DNA of 64,000 nt. It comes from Phycisphaerae bacterium. GTDB lineage: Bacteria > Planctomycetota > Phycisphaerae > JAJVII01. The position numbers and the translations under genes are program-made. Shown here in pieces: positions 44,735 to 53,470 of the stretch. Positions within the stretch are counted from its first letter, which is position 1. Each line of letters opens with the position of its first letter. Where the stretch lies: assembly GCA_022072085.1 (NCBI GenBank), contig JAJVII010000041.1:1-64000 (forward strand), given 5' to 3'. Under the pieces are notes generated by a model. The model did no database searches and was not told the DNA's origin. It saw only the letters and a list, made by a program, of their open reading frames with translations.

Positions 44735-47293
44735 GTGAAGACGCCCACAGGATCGTTTGTGCTGATCGCCGGCGTGCTGGCTGTCGCCCAGCTCGGCGCG
44801 CCCGTTCGCCTGATGGCCGCTCCGCCGCCCGCCGGCGGCACGACGCTGCTGGACGCCGGCAGCTTCTGGCGGGTCTACGCGTCGTTGCGGCCGCCTTACG
44901 TCATCGGCGAGAAGGGCAAGGATGGTCAGCCGGCCATCATGCCCATCCACGTGGACTACCGCACGTACCCGGGCATCGAGCGGCTGGCCAGCCCGCTGCC
45001 GTCTGCCGACTGGGCCGCGACCGACTTCGACGACCGCGAGTGGCCGCGCCTCCGCGTCGCGTCCCGTGCCGGCGACCGGATCGGCAGCGCGATCCTGGGA
45101 CCGGGCATCAGCTATGACGTCTTCTCGCTGAGCCTGCGCGGCAAGTTCAACGTGACCGACCCGTCCGCCGTCGGCAGCCTGACGCTGTCGCTTCAGTACG
45201 TCGGCGGGGCGGTGGTCTGCCTGAACGGGCGCGAGGTCGCGCGGCAGGACCTGCCTGCCGGCGAACTGGGGCCCGACACGCCCGGGGCGGCCTATCCGGA
45301 CGAGGCCTTCGGGGCCGGCCCCGGCAGCAAAGGGCCTGCCTCGCGCGTCCGCAGCCTGGCGGCTGTGAAGCTGCCGGCGTCGGCTTTGCGCAAGGGCGTC
45401 AACGTGCTGGCGATTCACCTGCGGCGGAGCGATTACAACGCCGTCGTGCTGCGCTCCAGGTGGGGGGGCGCCTGCCCGCTGGGCATCGAGGGCGTGACGC
45501 TGACGGCCGACGGCGGGGCCCAGGCCAACACGGACCGCCCCCCTGGCGCGCAGGTTTTCAACCACGACGTCAACGACCGCGTCTGCCTGAGCGACTACGG
45601 CGACCCCTGCGAGCTGTTGGCGCCGATCCGGCTGGCCGGCGCCCGCAACGGCGTCTTCAGCGGCCAGGTCGTCGTCTCCTCGCCGAGCCCGATCAAGGGA
45701 CTGAAGGTGACGGCCGAGGCTCTCAAGACGCCGGCCGGCGGGACGATCGCCCCCGCTGCGGTGGAATTCCGCTACGGCGTGCTGGACGGGCACGGCTACA
45801 GCGTGCCGGACTGGTTCGACGGGCTGACCGCCACGGCGCCCGGGGAGGCGGCGGTCACCTCGGCCAAGGCGGCGATGGTTCCGGTCTGGGTGATGGTCCA
45901 TGTGCCGGCCGACGCGTCGGGCGGCGTCTACAGCGGCGCGGTCACGATCAGCTACGCGGGCGCCGCCCCGGTGCGCGTGCCCGTCGAACTGAGCGTGGCC
46001 GACTGGACGCTTCCGGACCCGCGGAAGTTCCAGACCTACGTGGGCATCTATCAGTCGCCGACATCGGTGGCGATGCAATACGGCGTCAAGGAGTGGAGCC
46101 CGGAGCACTGGAAGCTGGTCGAGAAGAGCTTCGACCTGCTGGCCCAACTCGGCAACAAGCTGGTCATCGTGCCGATCGTCGACCGCACGCAGTTCGGCAA
46201 CCCCGAGGGCATGGTGACCTGGATCCGCAAGCCCGACGGCGGCTACGACTACGACTTCACGGTCTTCGACCGCTACATGGCGATGGTCGACCGCGTCGTC
46301 GGCAAGCAGGACTTCGTCGCGTTGCAGGTCTGGCACAGCGGCGGATGGGAAATGCGCAAGGCCGACCAGCAGAACTCCGTGACCGTCGTGGATCAGAAGA
46401 CCGGCGCGCGCGAGCACATGCAGGTCCCCGTCTTCGGCACGGAGGAGAGCAAGAAGTTCTTCAAGCCGGTCCTGGACGAGGCCCGCAAGCACCTGGAGAA
46501 GGTCGGCATGGCCGACGCAATGTGCCTGGGCATCCTCAGTGACGGGACCGCGCCGCCGGAAGTCTTCAGGGAGTTCGCCGAGATCGCCCCGGGCGTCGGC
46601 TGGATGCGCGGCTGCCACAGCGGCACCAACGCCGACGACCCCTACACGCTGGTCCGCGGCTGCGACGCGAAAGTCGTCTGCCACGAGTTCTGCTACGGGA
46701 TGGGCATGGCCGACCCGGCCAAGGGGCTGCCGCCGATCTGGAAGTTCCGCACGCGGCCGGGCGTGGCCTACATCCGGCACAACTTCGACGACACGCTGTC
46801 GCTGCTGAAGTACCGCAACATGACCGAGCGGGCGGTCTACTGCCAGACCCGCGGGCTGGGGCGCATCTGCCTGGACTTCTGGGACGTGCTGCCCACGCGC
46901 GGCGGCAAGACCGTGATCTACAACCGCTACCCCGAGTCGAGCTGCGCCCAGCGGGCGCCCAGCCTCTATCGCCTGAGTTGCCCGGCCGAGGACGGAGCCG
47001 CCGCAACCGTCCGCTTCGAGCTGCTTCGCGAGGGGCTCCAGGAGGTCGAGGCCCTGATGGTCGTCGCGCAGGCCGCCGGCGAGCAGGCCGACCGGCTTGG
47101 GCCGGAGCTGGCTGCTCGCTGCCGGCAGGTCTATCTCGACCGGCTCAACTACGCTCGCTGGCACGCGCCCGAGAGCTACGGCATGATCTATCTGCGAAGC
47201 GACCACCAGGACTGGCGCGAGCTGGCTGCGCGGACCTACCAGGCGGCAGCCGACGCGCGGAAGGCCCTGGCCCAGGCGGGAGCGAAGCCATGA
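44735..47293 (+). CDS. Secreted DUF4091 protein
   Basis: 852 residues from GTG 44735. GGAGG at 44725-44729 stands 5 bases upstream and the signal peptide then begins VKTPTGSFVLIAGVLAVAQL. An in-frame ATG at 44723 is possible but has no ribosome site. The N-terminal region contains a sugar-binding-like jelly roll (about 75-260: ADWAATDFDDREWPRL...VNVLAIHLRRSDYNA). A beta domain follows, then a TIM-barrel-like region (about 430-720: VGIYQSPTSVAMQYGVKEWS...) and the DUF4091 C-terminus (VRFELLREGLQEVEALMVV). The family (PF13320) occurs in polysaccharide-degrading bacteria and is presumed glycoside-hydrolase-like. Its TGA overlaps the ATG of the next gene. Confidence 0.8.
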   Translation: MKTPTGSFVLIAGVLAVAQLGAPVRLMAAPPPAGGTTLLDAGSFWRVYASLRPPYVIGEKGKDGQPAIMPIHVDYRTYPGIERLASPLPSADWAATDFDDREWPRLRVASRAGDRIGSAILGPGISYDVFSLSLRGKFNVTDPSAVGSLTLSLQYVGGAVVCLNGREVARQDLPAGELGPDTPGAAYPDEAFGAGPGSKGPASRVRSLAAVKLPASALRKGVNVLAIHLRRSDYNAVVLRSRWGGACPLGIEGVTLTADGGAQANTDRPPGAQVFNHDVNDRVCLSDYGDPCELLAPIRLAGARNGVFSGQVVVSSPSPIKGLKVTAEALKTPAGGTIAPAAVEFRYGVLDGHGYSVPDWFDGLTATAPGEAAVTSAKAAMVPVWVMVHVPADASGGVYSGAVTISYAGAAPVRVPVELSVADWTLPDPRKFQTYVGIYQSPTSVAMQYGVKEWSPEHWKLVEKSFDLLAQLGNKLVIVPIVDRTQFGNPEGMVTWIRKPDGGYDYDFTVFDRYMAMVDRVVGKQDFVALQVWHSGGWEMRKADQQNSVTVVDQKTGAREHMQVPVFGTEESKKFFKPVLDEARKHLEKVGMADAMCLGILSDGTAPPEVFREFAEIAPGVGWMRGCHSGTNADDPYTLVRGCDAKVVCHEFCYGMGMADPAKGLPPIWKFRTRPGVAYIRHNFDDTLSLLKYRNMTERAVYCQTRGLGRICLDFWDVLPTRGGKTVIYNRYPESSCAQRAPSLYRLSCPAEDGAAATVRFELLREGLQEVEALMVVAQAAGEQADRLGPELAARCRQVYLDRLNYARWHAPESYGMIYLRSDHQDWRELAARTYQAAADARKALAQAGAKP

Positions 47294-48192
47294 TCGTCGG
47301 GGCCGCCATCCCGCTGGACCGCGCGGGGACGCCCAATCCGCTCTTTCTCCAGGTGCTCCGCGGCGTCGGCGGGACGGCGGCCGAGTTGCAGGGCGGCGGC
47401 TATCTCATCGAATTCGCCGACCGCCTGCGGGCGGGGGACGGTTCGTTCCTGGCGCCGCTGGCTGAGCGGTTCGCCATGCCGATCCAGTCGTTTCACGCCC
47501 CCTTCGGGCCGAAGTGCGACCTCTCCTCGCCCAGCGCGTCCGTCCGCCGCGACGCCATCGAGTCGGCCGGGCTGATCAGCGGCGTCGTGACCCGGGCCGT
47601 CGGCGGACGCTACGTCGTGATCCACCCCAGCCACCTGATGGGCCTGGCCGACGAACGGGCCGAGCGCCGCAGGCACTGCGTCGCGAGCCTTCGCAAAGTC
47701 GCGGACCTGCTGGCCGATCGCGGCCTGTGCGCAGCCGTCGAGAACATGGTGCCGAGTTGCCTGGCCAGCGACGTGCGCGAGCTGATCGAGATCGTCGACG
47801 AGGTGGATCGGCCCAACGTCGGGGTCTGCCTGGACTGCGGTCACGCCCACTTCAACCATCACATCGCCCGCTGCGAGGTGCGCTGTCCGCGCATCCGCGG
47901 GCCGTTCGACGGACCGCTGCCGACGGCGCCCGACGCGGTCCGGCTGATCGGCCGACGGCTGATGACCCTGCACGTCCACGACAACGCCGGCGATCGCGAC
48001 AACCATTTCTTCCCGCGGCTGGGGACGATCGATTGGCCGGCGTTCTTCGCGGCGCTGGGGGAGATCGGCTATCGCGGCGTCTTCATGCACGAAGTTGCCG
48101 TCGGCGAGGCCGACTTCCTGGCCGACCCAGCAGCCCGCGAGGCGTTCATCGCCGACTACCGCGAGTTCCTGGCGCCGGTCGCGGCGATGTGA
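47290..48192 (+). CDS. Sugar phosphate isomerase/epimerase-type TIM-barrel protein
   Basis: 300 residues, AP-endonuclease-2-like TIM barrel (PF01261). It shows family strands and metal-ligand positions: VIHPSHLMG, CAAVENMVPS (Glu), VGVCLDCGHAHFN (Asp/His), LMTLHVHDNAGDRDNHFFPRLG split by position (His/Asp), and GVFMHEVA (Glu). It would isomerise or epimerise a sugar or inositol derivative. Its ATG overlaps the stop of the DUF4091 gene (ATGA at 47290-47293), so the two are translationally coupled, probably one extracellular and one intracellular step of glycan use. Substrate unknown. Confidence 0.83.
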   Translation: MIVGAAIPLDRAGTPNPLFLQVLRGVGGTAAELQGGGYLIEFADRLRAGDGSFLAPLAERFAMPIQSFHAPFGPKCDLSSPSASVRRDAIESAGLISGVVTRAVGGRYVVIHPSHLMGLADERAERRRHCVASLRKVADLLADRGLCAAVENMVPSCLASDVRELIEIVDEVDRPNVGVCLDCGHAHFNHHIARCEVRCPRIRGPFDGPLPTAPDAVRLIGRRLMTLHVHDNAGDRDNHFFPRLGTIDWPAFFAALGEIGYRGVFMHEVAVGEADFLADPAAREAFIADYREFLAPVAAM

Positions 48193-48215
48193 TCGCGCCG
48201 CAGGCCGACTTGACG

Positions 48216-48244
48216 CTGACAATGAACTGAAAGCCTGCTAGACT
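48216..48244 (+). promoter_or_regulatory. Promoter of the TSUP transporter gene
   Basis: -35 CTGACA (48216-48221), a 17-bp spacer and -10 TAGACT (48239-48244). The GTG start is at 48283. Confidence 0.55.
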
Positions 48245-48282
48245 GCCGTCTTTGCCAGACCCCTGCGCCAACGAGGGTTGAA

Positions 48283-49014
48283 GTGCCGGAACAACTGCTC
48301 CTGCTGGGTGCGATCTGTCTGCTGGCGTCCCTGCTCCAGGGCGTGACCGGCTTCGGGTTCAGCCTCATCGTGATCGCCGTGCTGGCGGCCCTGGGGAGCG
48401 GCGTCCAGGAGGCCAGCTACATCGCGAACATCCTGGCCCTTTTCTGCCAGGGGCTGATCATCTACCGCCTGCTGGGGCACTTCTCATGGCGAGCGGCCTG
48501 GCCGTTCATCGTTGGCGCCGCGGTCACGCTGCCGCTGGGCGTCTGGCTGTTGATGGCCTACGGGCGGCGGCCCTGGATCGTGCAGGTGCTCGGCGTGTTC
48601 GTCATCGTCGTGGCCCTTTGGCTACTGGTGGCTCCCCGGCGCCCGCACGTCGTTCCCCGGCCGCGGCGGTTGCTGGGAATCGGCGCGGGGGTCCTGGGCG
48701 GCCTGGCCAGCGGCATGTTCAACACCGGCGGGCCGCCAGCCGTGCTGTATGTCTATTCCCGCCCGATCCCTCTGGACACGGCCAAGGCGACGATCCAATG
48801 GCTGTTCACCGGCATGTCACTGGTGCGGCTGAGCCTCCTGGTCAGCCAGGGCCGCATCGGCGGGACGCTGGTCCTGCACGCCCTTTCCGTCGCGCCGCTG
48901 GTTATCCTCGGGGCGTGGATCGGCCTGCGCATCGCCCGACGAGTCCATCCCGAGCTGCTTCGCAAGCTGGTCTATGTCCTGCTAATCGCGATCGGCGTCA
49001 AGTTGATGTTCTGA
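48283..49014 (+). CDS. TSUP-family membrane transporter (TauE/SafE type)
   Basis: 243 residues starting with GTG 48283 (GAGGG upstream). Seven or eight hydrophobic helices are seen. The family pattern (PF01925) is visible in GVTGFGFSLIVIAVL (about 20-34) and in the repeat GGLASGMFNTGGPPAVLYVY (about 140-159). TSUP proteins export or import small organic or inorganic sulfur-containing anions such as sulfite or sulfoacetate. The substrate here is unknown. It stands alone between two promoters. Confidence 0.85.
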   Translation: MPEQLLLLGAICLLASLLQGVTGFGFSLIVIAVLAALGSGVQEASYIANILALFCQGLIIYRLLGHFSWRAAWPFIVGAAVTLPLGVWLLMAYGRRPWIVQVLGVFVIVVALWLLVAPRRPHVVPRPRRLLGIGAGVLGGLASGMFNTGGPPAVLYVYSRPIPLDTAKATIQWLFTGMSLVRLSLLVSQGRIGGTLVLHALSVAPLVILGAWIGLRIARRVHPELLRKLVYVLLIAIGVKLMF

Positions 49015-49030
49015 CCCGCCTCCGTTCAGA

Positions 49031-49059
49031 TTGACAGCCCCATCGTGGCCGACTATCTT
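49031..49059 (+). promoter_or_regulatory. Promoter of the oxidoreductase-flippase-esterase operon
   Basis: -35 TTGACA (49031-49036), a 17-bp spacer and -10 TATCTT (49054-49059). The start codon is at 49081, giving a leader of about 15 nt. Confidence 0.75.
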
Positions 49060-49080
49060 GGTCGGCTTCGGAGCTTACCC

Positions 49081-50217
49081 ATGAACGCACAGCGACAGGC
49101 GTCCGCAGAACCGATCCGCGTCGGCATCGTCGGCCTGGGGGGCATGGCCGCCGGTTCGCTCGACACCATCGCCCGGACGAAGGACCTGAAGGTCGTCTCG
49201 GTCGCTGACCTGAACAAGGAAGCCGTCGAGTCGGCAGCCGCCCGGTTCTCCGCCCGCGGATACACCGACGTGCGCAGCCTGATTGTCGAGTCCGACATCC
49301 AGGCGGTGATCATGTCGCTGCCGCACCACGTCTATCCCGAATTCGTGCGCCTGGCGGCTGACCGCGGGCTGCACCTGCTCAAGGAAAAGCCGCTGGCTCG
49401 TTCGCTGGAGGAGGGGCTGGCGCTTCACGATGCCTACCAGCGGGGCGGCCGCGTCTTCATGCTTCAGACGCAGCGGCGGTTCCACCCCGGCTTCGTGCAG
49501 CTCAAGGCCCGGCTGGCCGAGGCGGGCAGGCCCTTCCTCGTCCGCAGCCGATTCCTGTTCAACTGGGGCGGCGACTTCCGCTGGCGCGGCGAGAAGAGCA
49601 AGGCCGGCTTCGGCTGCCTGGGCGACGCGGGCTACCACAACTTCGACCTGCTCCAGTGGCTGTTCGGCCCGCCGCAGCAGGTCTACTCGCTCCAGGGCGG
49701 GATCGGCCGGGCCAACCCCGCGCGGCCCTACGATACCGACGACACCGGCGTGGTGGTTCTCGGCTACGAGGGCGGCATGGTCGGGCAGATCACCGCGTCG
49801 TGGGCGACGGCGGGCGAGTCGACGCTGGACGTGATCGTGCATGGCACGGAGGCGACCCTGGAGGCGACGCCGGCGCTGTTCAGCCGCCGGACCGGCAAGG
49901 AGGGCGCCGACGAGCGCGTGCGCGTGGCGCCGGCGCGGATGGCCAAGCGGACGCGAGAGGACCTGCTGGCGGCGTTCGTCGCGGCGGTCCGGGCGTCGGC
50001 AGACGGGGCGAAGACCGATTACCCCTGCTCGTCGCGCGAGAACCTGCTGACGCTGGCCGCGGTGGAGGCGGCCTACCTGTCGGCGCGGACGGGGTCGCCG
50101 CAGTCGCCGGCGCGGATGTTCGAGGTGCACGGCCGGCGGATCGAGGACTTCCGGTTCGTCGCGCGTCCGGCGGCCGGGGCGGCGCCGCCCCGACCCGGGC
50201 AGGGAGGGCAGGGGTGA
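49081..50217 (+). CDS. Gfo/Idh/MocA-family oxidoreductase
   Basis: 378 residues. The Rossmann motif GIVGLGGMAAGSL lies near residue 16. The EKP motif LKEKPLARS (about 100-108) holds the catalytic lysine. The C-terminal substrate domain follows, with GCLGDAGYHNFDLLQWLFGP split by position. The family oxidises or isomerises sugars with NAD(P). The C-terminal 25 residues (RPAAGAAPPRPGQGGQG) are low-complexity. Its TGA overlaps the GTG start of the next gene (GTGA at 50214-50217), which makes it the first gene of a tightly coupled three-gene operon. Confidence 0.88.
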   Translation: MNAQRQASAEPIRVGIVGLGGMAAGSLDTIARTKDLKVVSVADLNKEAVESAAARFSARGYTDVRSLIVESDIQAVIMSLPHHVYPEFVRLAADRGLHLLKEKPLARSLEEGLALHDAYQRGGRVFMLQTQRRFHPGFVQLKARLAEAGRPFLVRSRFLFNWGGDFRWRGEKSKAGFGCLGDAGYHNFDLLQWLFGPPQQVYSLQGGIGRANPARPYDTDDTGVVVLGYEGGMVGQITASWATAGESTLDVIVHGTEATLEATPALFSRRTGKEGADERVRVAPARMAKRTREDLLAAFVAAVRASADGAKTDYPCSSRENLLTLAAVEAAYLSARTGSPQSPARMFEVHGRRIEDFRFVARPAAGAAPPRPGQGGQG

Positions 50218-51452
50218 CCGCGCAGCGTCGCAAGAAGCTGATCTGGTTCGTCGTGCGGCTGGCTGTCTCGATCGGCGCCCTGGTCTGGGTCTTCTGGGGG
50301 ATCCAGTGGTACGACCACGCGGTCGTTCGCCTGCCGGGGCACGAAGGGACGTTCGAGCTGCGCGTCGTCGAGCGGAACCCCGACGGCGTGACGGTCGTGC
50401 GCACCGACGCTGGTTTCGCGGGCCAACGCTTCACGGTCGCCGACGCCGACATCGTCAGGAACGAAACGACCGGCGAGGCGCTGATGAAGGTCGGCCTGCG
50501 CAACGTCGTGCGCGACATCGCCTGGTGGCCGATGGCTGCGGCGCTGGTGATCTTTGGCGGCGTGCCGTTCTTCGCGGCGCTGCGCTGGCGAGCGTTGCTG
50601 CACGTGCAGCAGGTGCGGATCTCCGTCGGCGTCTCGATGAAGCTGACGTGGATCGGCCTGTTCTGCAACCAGTTCATGCCCGGCATGACCGGCGGCGACC
50701 TGGTCAAGGCCTATTACGTCACCAAGCACACCGACACCTCCAAGGCCGAGAGCGCCATCACCATCCTGGTCGACCGCATCATCGGGCTGCTGGGGCTCGT
50801 GCTGCTGTCGGCGGTCGCGATGGCGATCGTCCTGCTCGTGCCTTCGCAGGCGTCGCGGGTTCACGATCTGCCGTGGGCCTGGCTGACGCCCGGTGTGGTC
50901 GTGCTGCTGGGCGGGGCGGCCTTCTACAGCCAGACGATCCGCCGCGTGATGGGCATCAACCGGCTGATGCACCGCCTGGGCGAGAAGCACATGCTCCATC
51001 GCCTCGATCGCGCGGTCTACCTCTACCGCCATCACAAGAAGGTCGTCGCCCAGGCGTTCGGCCTGACGTTCCTGTCGCACGCCTGCCTGCTGACGGCCGT
51101 CTACCTGATCACCCGCGCGGTGCACCTGCCCGTCTCGCCGCCGTACGTGGTGATGTTCGCGTCGCTGATCTTCGTGGCCTCGGGCCTGATCCCCGCGCTG
51201 GCGGGCCTGGGTCCGCTGGAGGCGGGCTTCGTGCTCTGCTTCGCCGCCCGGGGCATCGGGTCGCAGGCGGTCTCGCTGGCCGTCGCCCTGGTCGTGCGGC
51301 TCCAGAACGTCTTCTGGTCGCTGCCCGGGGCCGCAATGATGATGCTCGGCTCGCACCTGCCCAGCCGGGCCGAGATGCGTCACGAACTTGAAGTTGGAGT
51401 TGAAGCCGAGGCCCCCCAACCCGCAGCGGCTGCGGAGGTGGTTGCCCCATGA
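50214..51452 (+). CDS. LPG synthase/UPF0104-type integral membrane protein (flippase-like)
   Basis: 412 residues from GTG 50214 (GGGAGGGCAGGGG upstream). A first helix (about 10-28) is followed by an extracytoplasmic insert (about 30-90) and then six or more helices. Family hallmarks (PF03706): GLFCNQFMPGMTGGDLVKAYY near 145-165, and ALAGLGPLEAGFVLCF near 330-345. Members include the flippase domain of MprF and proteins thought to move lipids or glycolipids. The insert is unusual: its sequence (HEGTFELRVVERNPDGVTVV) looks like a small beta domain. It is coupled at both ends to its neighbours (GTGA, ATGA). Confidence 0.82.
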   Translation: MTAQRRKKLIWFVVRLAVSIGALVWVFWGIQWYDHAVVRLPGHEGTFELRVVERNPDGVTVVRTDAGFAGQRFTVADADIVRNETTGEALMKVGLRNVVRDIAWWPMAAALVIFGGVPFFAALRWRALLHVQQVRISVGVSMKLTWIGLFCNQFMPGMTGGDLVKAYYVTKHTDTSKAESAITILVDRIIGLLGLVLLSAVAMAIVLLVPSQASRVHDLPWAWLTPGVVVLLGGAAFYSQTIRRVMGINRLMHRLGEKHMLHRLDRAVYLYRHHKKVVAQAFGLTFLSHACLLTAVYLITRAVHLPVSPPYVVMFASLIFVASGLIPALAGLGPLEAGFVLCFAARGIGSQAVSLAVALVVRLQNVFWSLPGAAMMMLGSHLPSRAEMRHELEVGVEAEAPQPAAAAEVVAP

Positions 51453-52294
51453 GTCTGCCCGACAATGTCACCCCGATCCGCGCCGTCGCCGGCGGACGCC
51501 TCTGGGCGACGATGTTCCCCTCGCGCACGCTCGACCGCCGCTGCAACGTCTTCCTCTACACGCCGCCGGGCGTGGGACCGGGCAGCCCGAAGCTGGCGAC
51601 GCTGCCGGTGCTCTACCTGCTGCACGGCATGTGGGGCAGCGAGATCGACTGGCCCTTCAAGGGTGACGCCCATAACGTGCTCGACCGCGAAATCGCAGCC
51701 GGCCGCGTCCAGCCGATGATCGTCGCCATGCCCCACGACGGGCTGACCGACGAGGGCACGTTCTACGTGGACTGGCACGGCGGCCGACGCGAGCGGTTCG
51801 AACGCTACATGACCGGCGACCTGATCCGCTTCGTCGAAACCGAACTGACCGGCCGGCGCCGCGGCCGAAGCCGTCGGATGATCGGCGGCCTGAGCATGGG
51901 CGGCTTCGGGGCGCTGGTGCTGTCGCTCCGCAACCCGCGGCTCTACTGTGCCGCGGGCAGCCTGTCGGGCGCGGTCCGCCCGATCGGCCGACCCAAACGC
52001 CGCTCGCTGGGTGACGCGATCTTCGGCCCGCTGGACCGCGACCCGGCCAGCCATCGCCGCCAGCGCGACCCGGGCGTGCTGGTCGATTCCCTCCAGCGGA
52101 CTCGGGGGCTGGGGCTCTACCTGGACTGCGGGCGGTCGGACTTCCTGATCGCGATGAACCGCAAGTTCGACCGCCAGCTCACGCGGTTGGGCATCCAGCA
52201 CGTCTACCGCGAATACGACGGGGACCATAACTGGCCCTGCTGGCACAAGCGGCTGCCGCACCTGCTGCGTTTCCTGTCCGGCCGCCTGAAGTAG
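51449..52294 (+). CDS. Esterase, D/S-formylglutathione-hydrolase-like
   Basis: 281 residues, alpha/beta hydrolase of the putative-esterase family (PF00756). Nucleophile Ser149 is in GLSMGG (147-152), Asp231 in CGRSDFL and His260 in YDGDHNWPCW. The oxyanion region is LPVLYLLHGMWGS. No signal peptide is visible, so it is probably cytoplasmic. Its ATG overlaps the flippase-like stop (ATGA at 51449-51452). In context it may release or add an acyl group in the same glycan or lipid pathway as the oxidoreductase and flippase-like protein. Confidence 0.85.
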   Translation: MSLPDNVTPIRAVAGGRLWATMFPSRTLDRRCNVFLYTPPGVGPGSPKLATLPVLYLLHGMWGSEIDWPFKGDAHNVLDREIAAGRVQPMIVAMPHDGLTDEGTFYVDWHGGRRERFERYMTGDLIRFVETELTGRRRGRSRRMIGGLSMGGFGALVLSLRNPRLYCAAGSLSGAVRPIGRPKRRSLGDAIFGPLDRDPASHRRQRDPGVLVDSLQRTRGLGLYLDCGRSDFLIAMNRKFDRQLTRLGIQHVYREYDGDHNWPCWHKRLPHLLRFLSGRLK

Positions 52295-52617
52295 TCCGGT
52301 TGCAAATCATTTCAACAAAATAAGTTGGGTTGTTTCCGTGCTCCGCGGAAGCGGTGGCGTTTCGGCCGTAACCCGGGCCATGCCTGCCACTTGGGTTTGC
52401 CAGGGGCCTGCCTGTAATCGACAATCTTACTGACCGGGTCCAGGGCGCCTGCAAGGAGGGCAAGATCGGGTCAGACCCGGGCGGCCAGGAGCCCTTGATT
52501 ATCGCCCCGCGATGTCAAGTGGCTGCCCCGAATGGCCGAAGTCTGGGGTGGATGTCCGCCGTAGTTTCGGTGGGACATCGGTGTCATTTGCCCCACCGGA
52601 AGGCAGGTGTGCTTGTG
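52295..52617 (+). promoter_or_regulatory. 323-bp leader with mutually exclusive stems before the tandem PilZ genes
   Basis: No gene is seen. The left part (52300-52335) is A+T-rich and holds TTGCAA-15 bp-TAAGTT as a possible promoter. CTGACC (52430-52435) can pair with GGTCAG (52469-52474), while CCGGGTC (52434-52440) can pair with GACCCGG (52474-52480). These two stems share bases and exclude each other. AAGGAGGG at 52453-52460 is not followed by a start codon. No known riboswitch is recognised. Confidence 0.4.
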
Positions 52618-53397
52618 ATGAATTCCGTCACCACCGTCGAGGCTGACGTTCGCGAGAACCTGCTGGGCGACGCCGCGGCGCGGAATCTGGCGGCCGACCT
52701 GGTCGTCGTCCAGGGCGAGAACCTTCAGGCCAATCTGAAGAGCCGGTTCCTCCAGCACGAGCCCGACCGGCTGCTGCTGGAGGTGCCCTCCCACAACGGT
52801 CGGCCCGTCGTGCTTCAGCCCGGGCAGTTCGTCGAGGTCTACTTCAAGGTCGGCAATGAGCGGTTCGGTTTCGACAGCCGCGTCGTCGGGTACACGCGCG
52901 TGGACTTGAACGAGCAGACGGCGGTCGAGGCCCTGGTCGTCGCGCCGCCGCACTTCCTGGAGCGCCGCCAGCGCCGCAAGTTCTATCGCATCTCGGTCGC
53001 GACGCTGCCGACGATCGATTGCCGGTTGTGGCCGGTCGACGCCGATCCGTCCCGCGCGCCCGCCGTCAAGGCCCGGCTGTGCAACATCTCGGCAGGCGGC
53101 GTGGCCGTCCTGCTGGACGGGGAGGACAGTTGTCGATTCGTCAGCGACGAGAGCTATCGCCTGCGTTTCAGCCTGCCCGAAGGCCAGTGGGCCGCCCAGG
53201 ACGAGGCGAAGCAGTTCGAGTTCGAAGCCGTGGCCTGCCACGTGCGGCACGTATTCCAGAACCGTCGGATGATCCTCGGGCTGGCCTTCCTGCCAGGCGG
53301 GGAGCCGGTCGTGCATCGAAAAGCGATCGAGGCCATCGCCCGGTTCGTGACGGCCCACCAGCGCGAGCAGCTCTTCCAGACGCGGCGGCGGGTTTGA
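52618..53397 (+). CDS. YcgR-like PilZ protein 1 (c-di-GMP receptor)
   Basis: 259 residues. The N-terminal region (about 25-110) has the beta-barrel look of the YcgR-N or PilZN domain (LKSRFLQHEPDRLLLEVPS...FVEVYFKVGNERFGFDSRVV). The C-terminal PilZ domain (PF07238) has the c-di-GMP motifs RRKFYR (119-124; RxxxR) and NISAGG (156-161; (D/N)xSxxG). It should bind cyclic di-GMP and control motility, adhesion or export. No flagellar gene is in the window. The start may be the ATG 52618, or the GTG 52609, which has GGAAGG five bases upstream. A second copy follows 73 bp downstream. Confidence 0.85.
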   Translation: MNSVTTVEADVRENLLGDAAARNLAADLVVVQGENLQANLKSRFLQHEPDRLLLEVPSHNGRPVVLQPGQFVEVYFKVGNERFGFDSRVVGYTRVDLNEQTAVEALVVAPPHFLERRQRRKFYRISVATLPTIDCRLWPVDADPSRAPAVKARLCNISAGGVAVLLDGEDSCRFVSDESYRLRFSLPEGQWAAQDEAKQFEFEAVACHVRHVFQNRRMILGLAFLPGGEPVVHRKAIEAIARFVTAHQREQLFQTRRRV

Positions 53398-53470
53398 CCG
53401 ACCGGGACCTGAAGGGGGCGGAACGTCGCCAGGGGGTGCCCACGTTGACACGCCGGGTCGGAGCAACGAC

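Noticed and set aside
52495-52617. TTG-started extension of the first PilZ protein
   Set aside because: The extra 41 residues have no ribosome site and do not fit the family.
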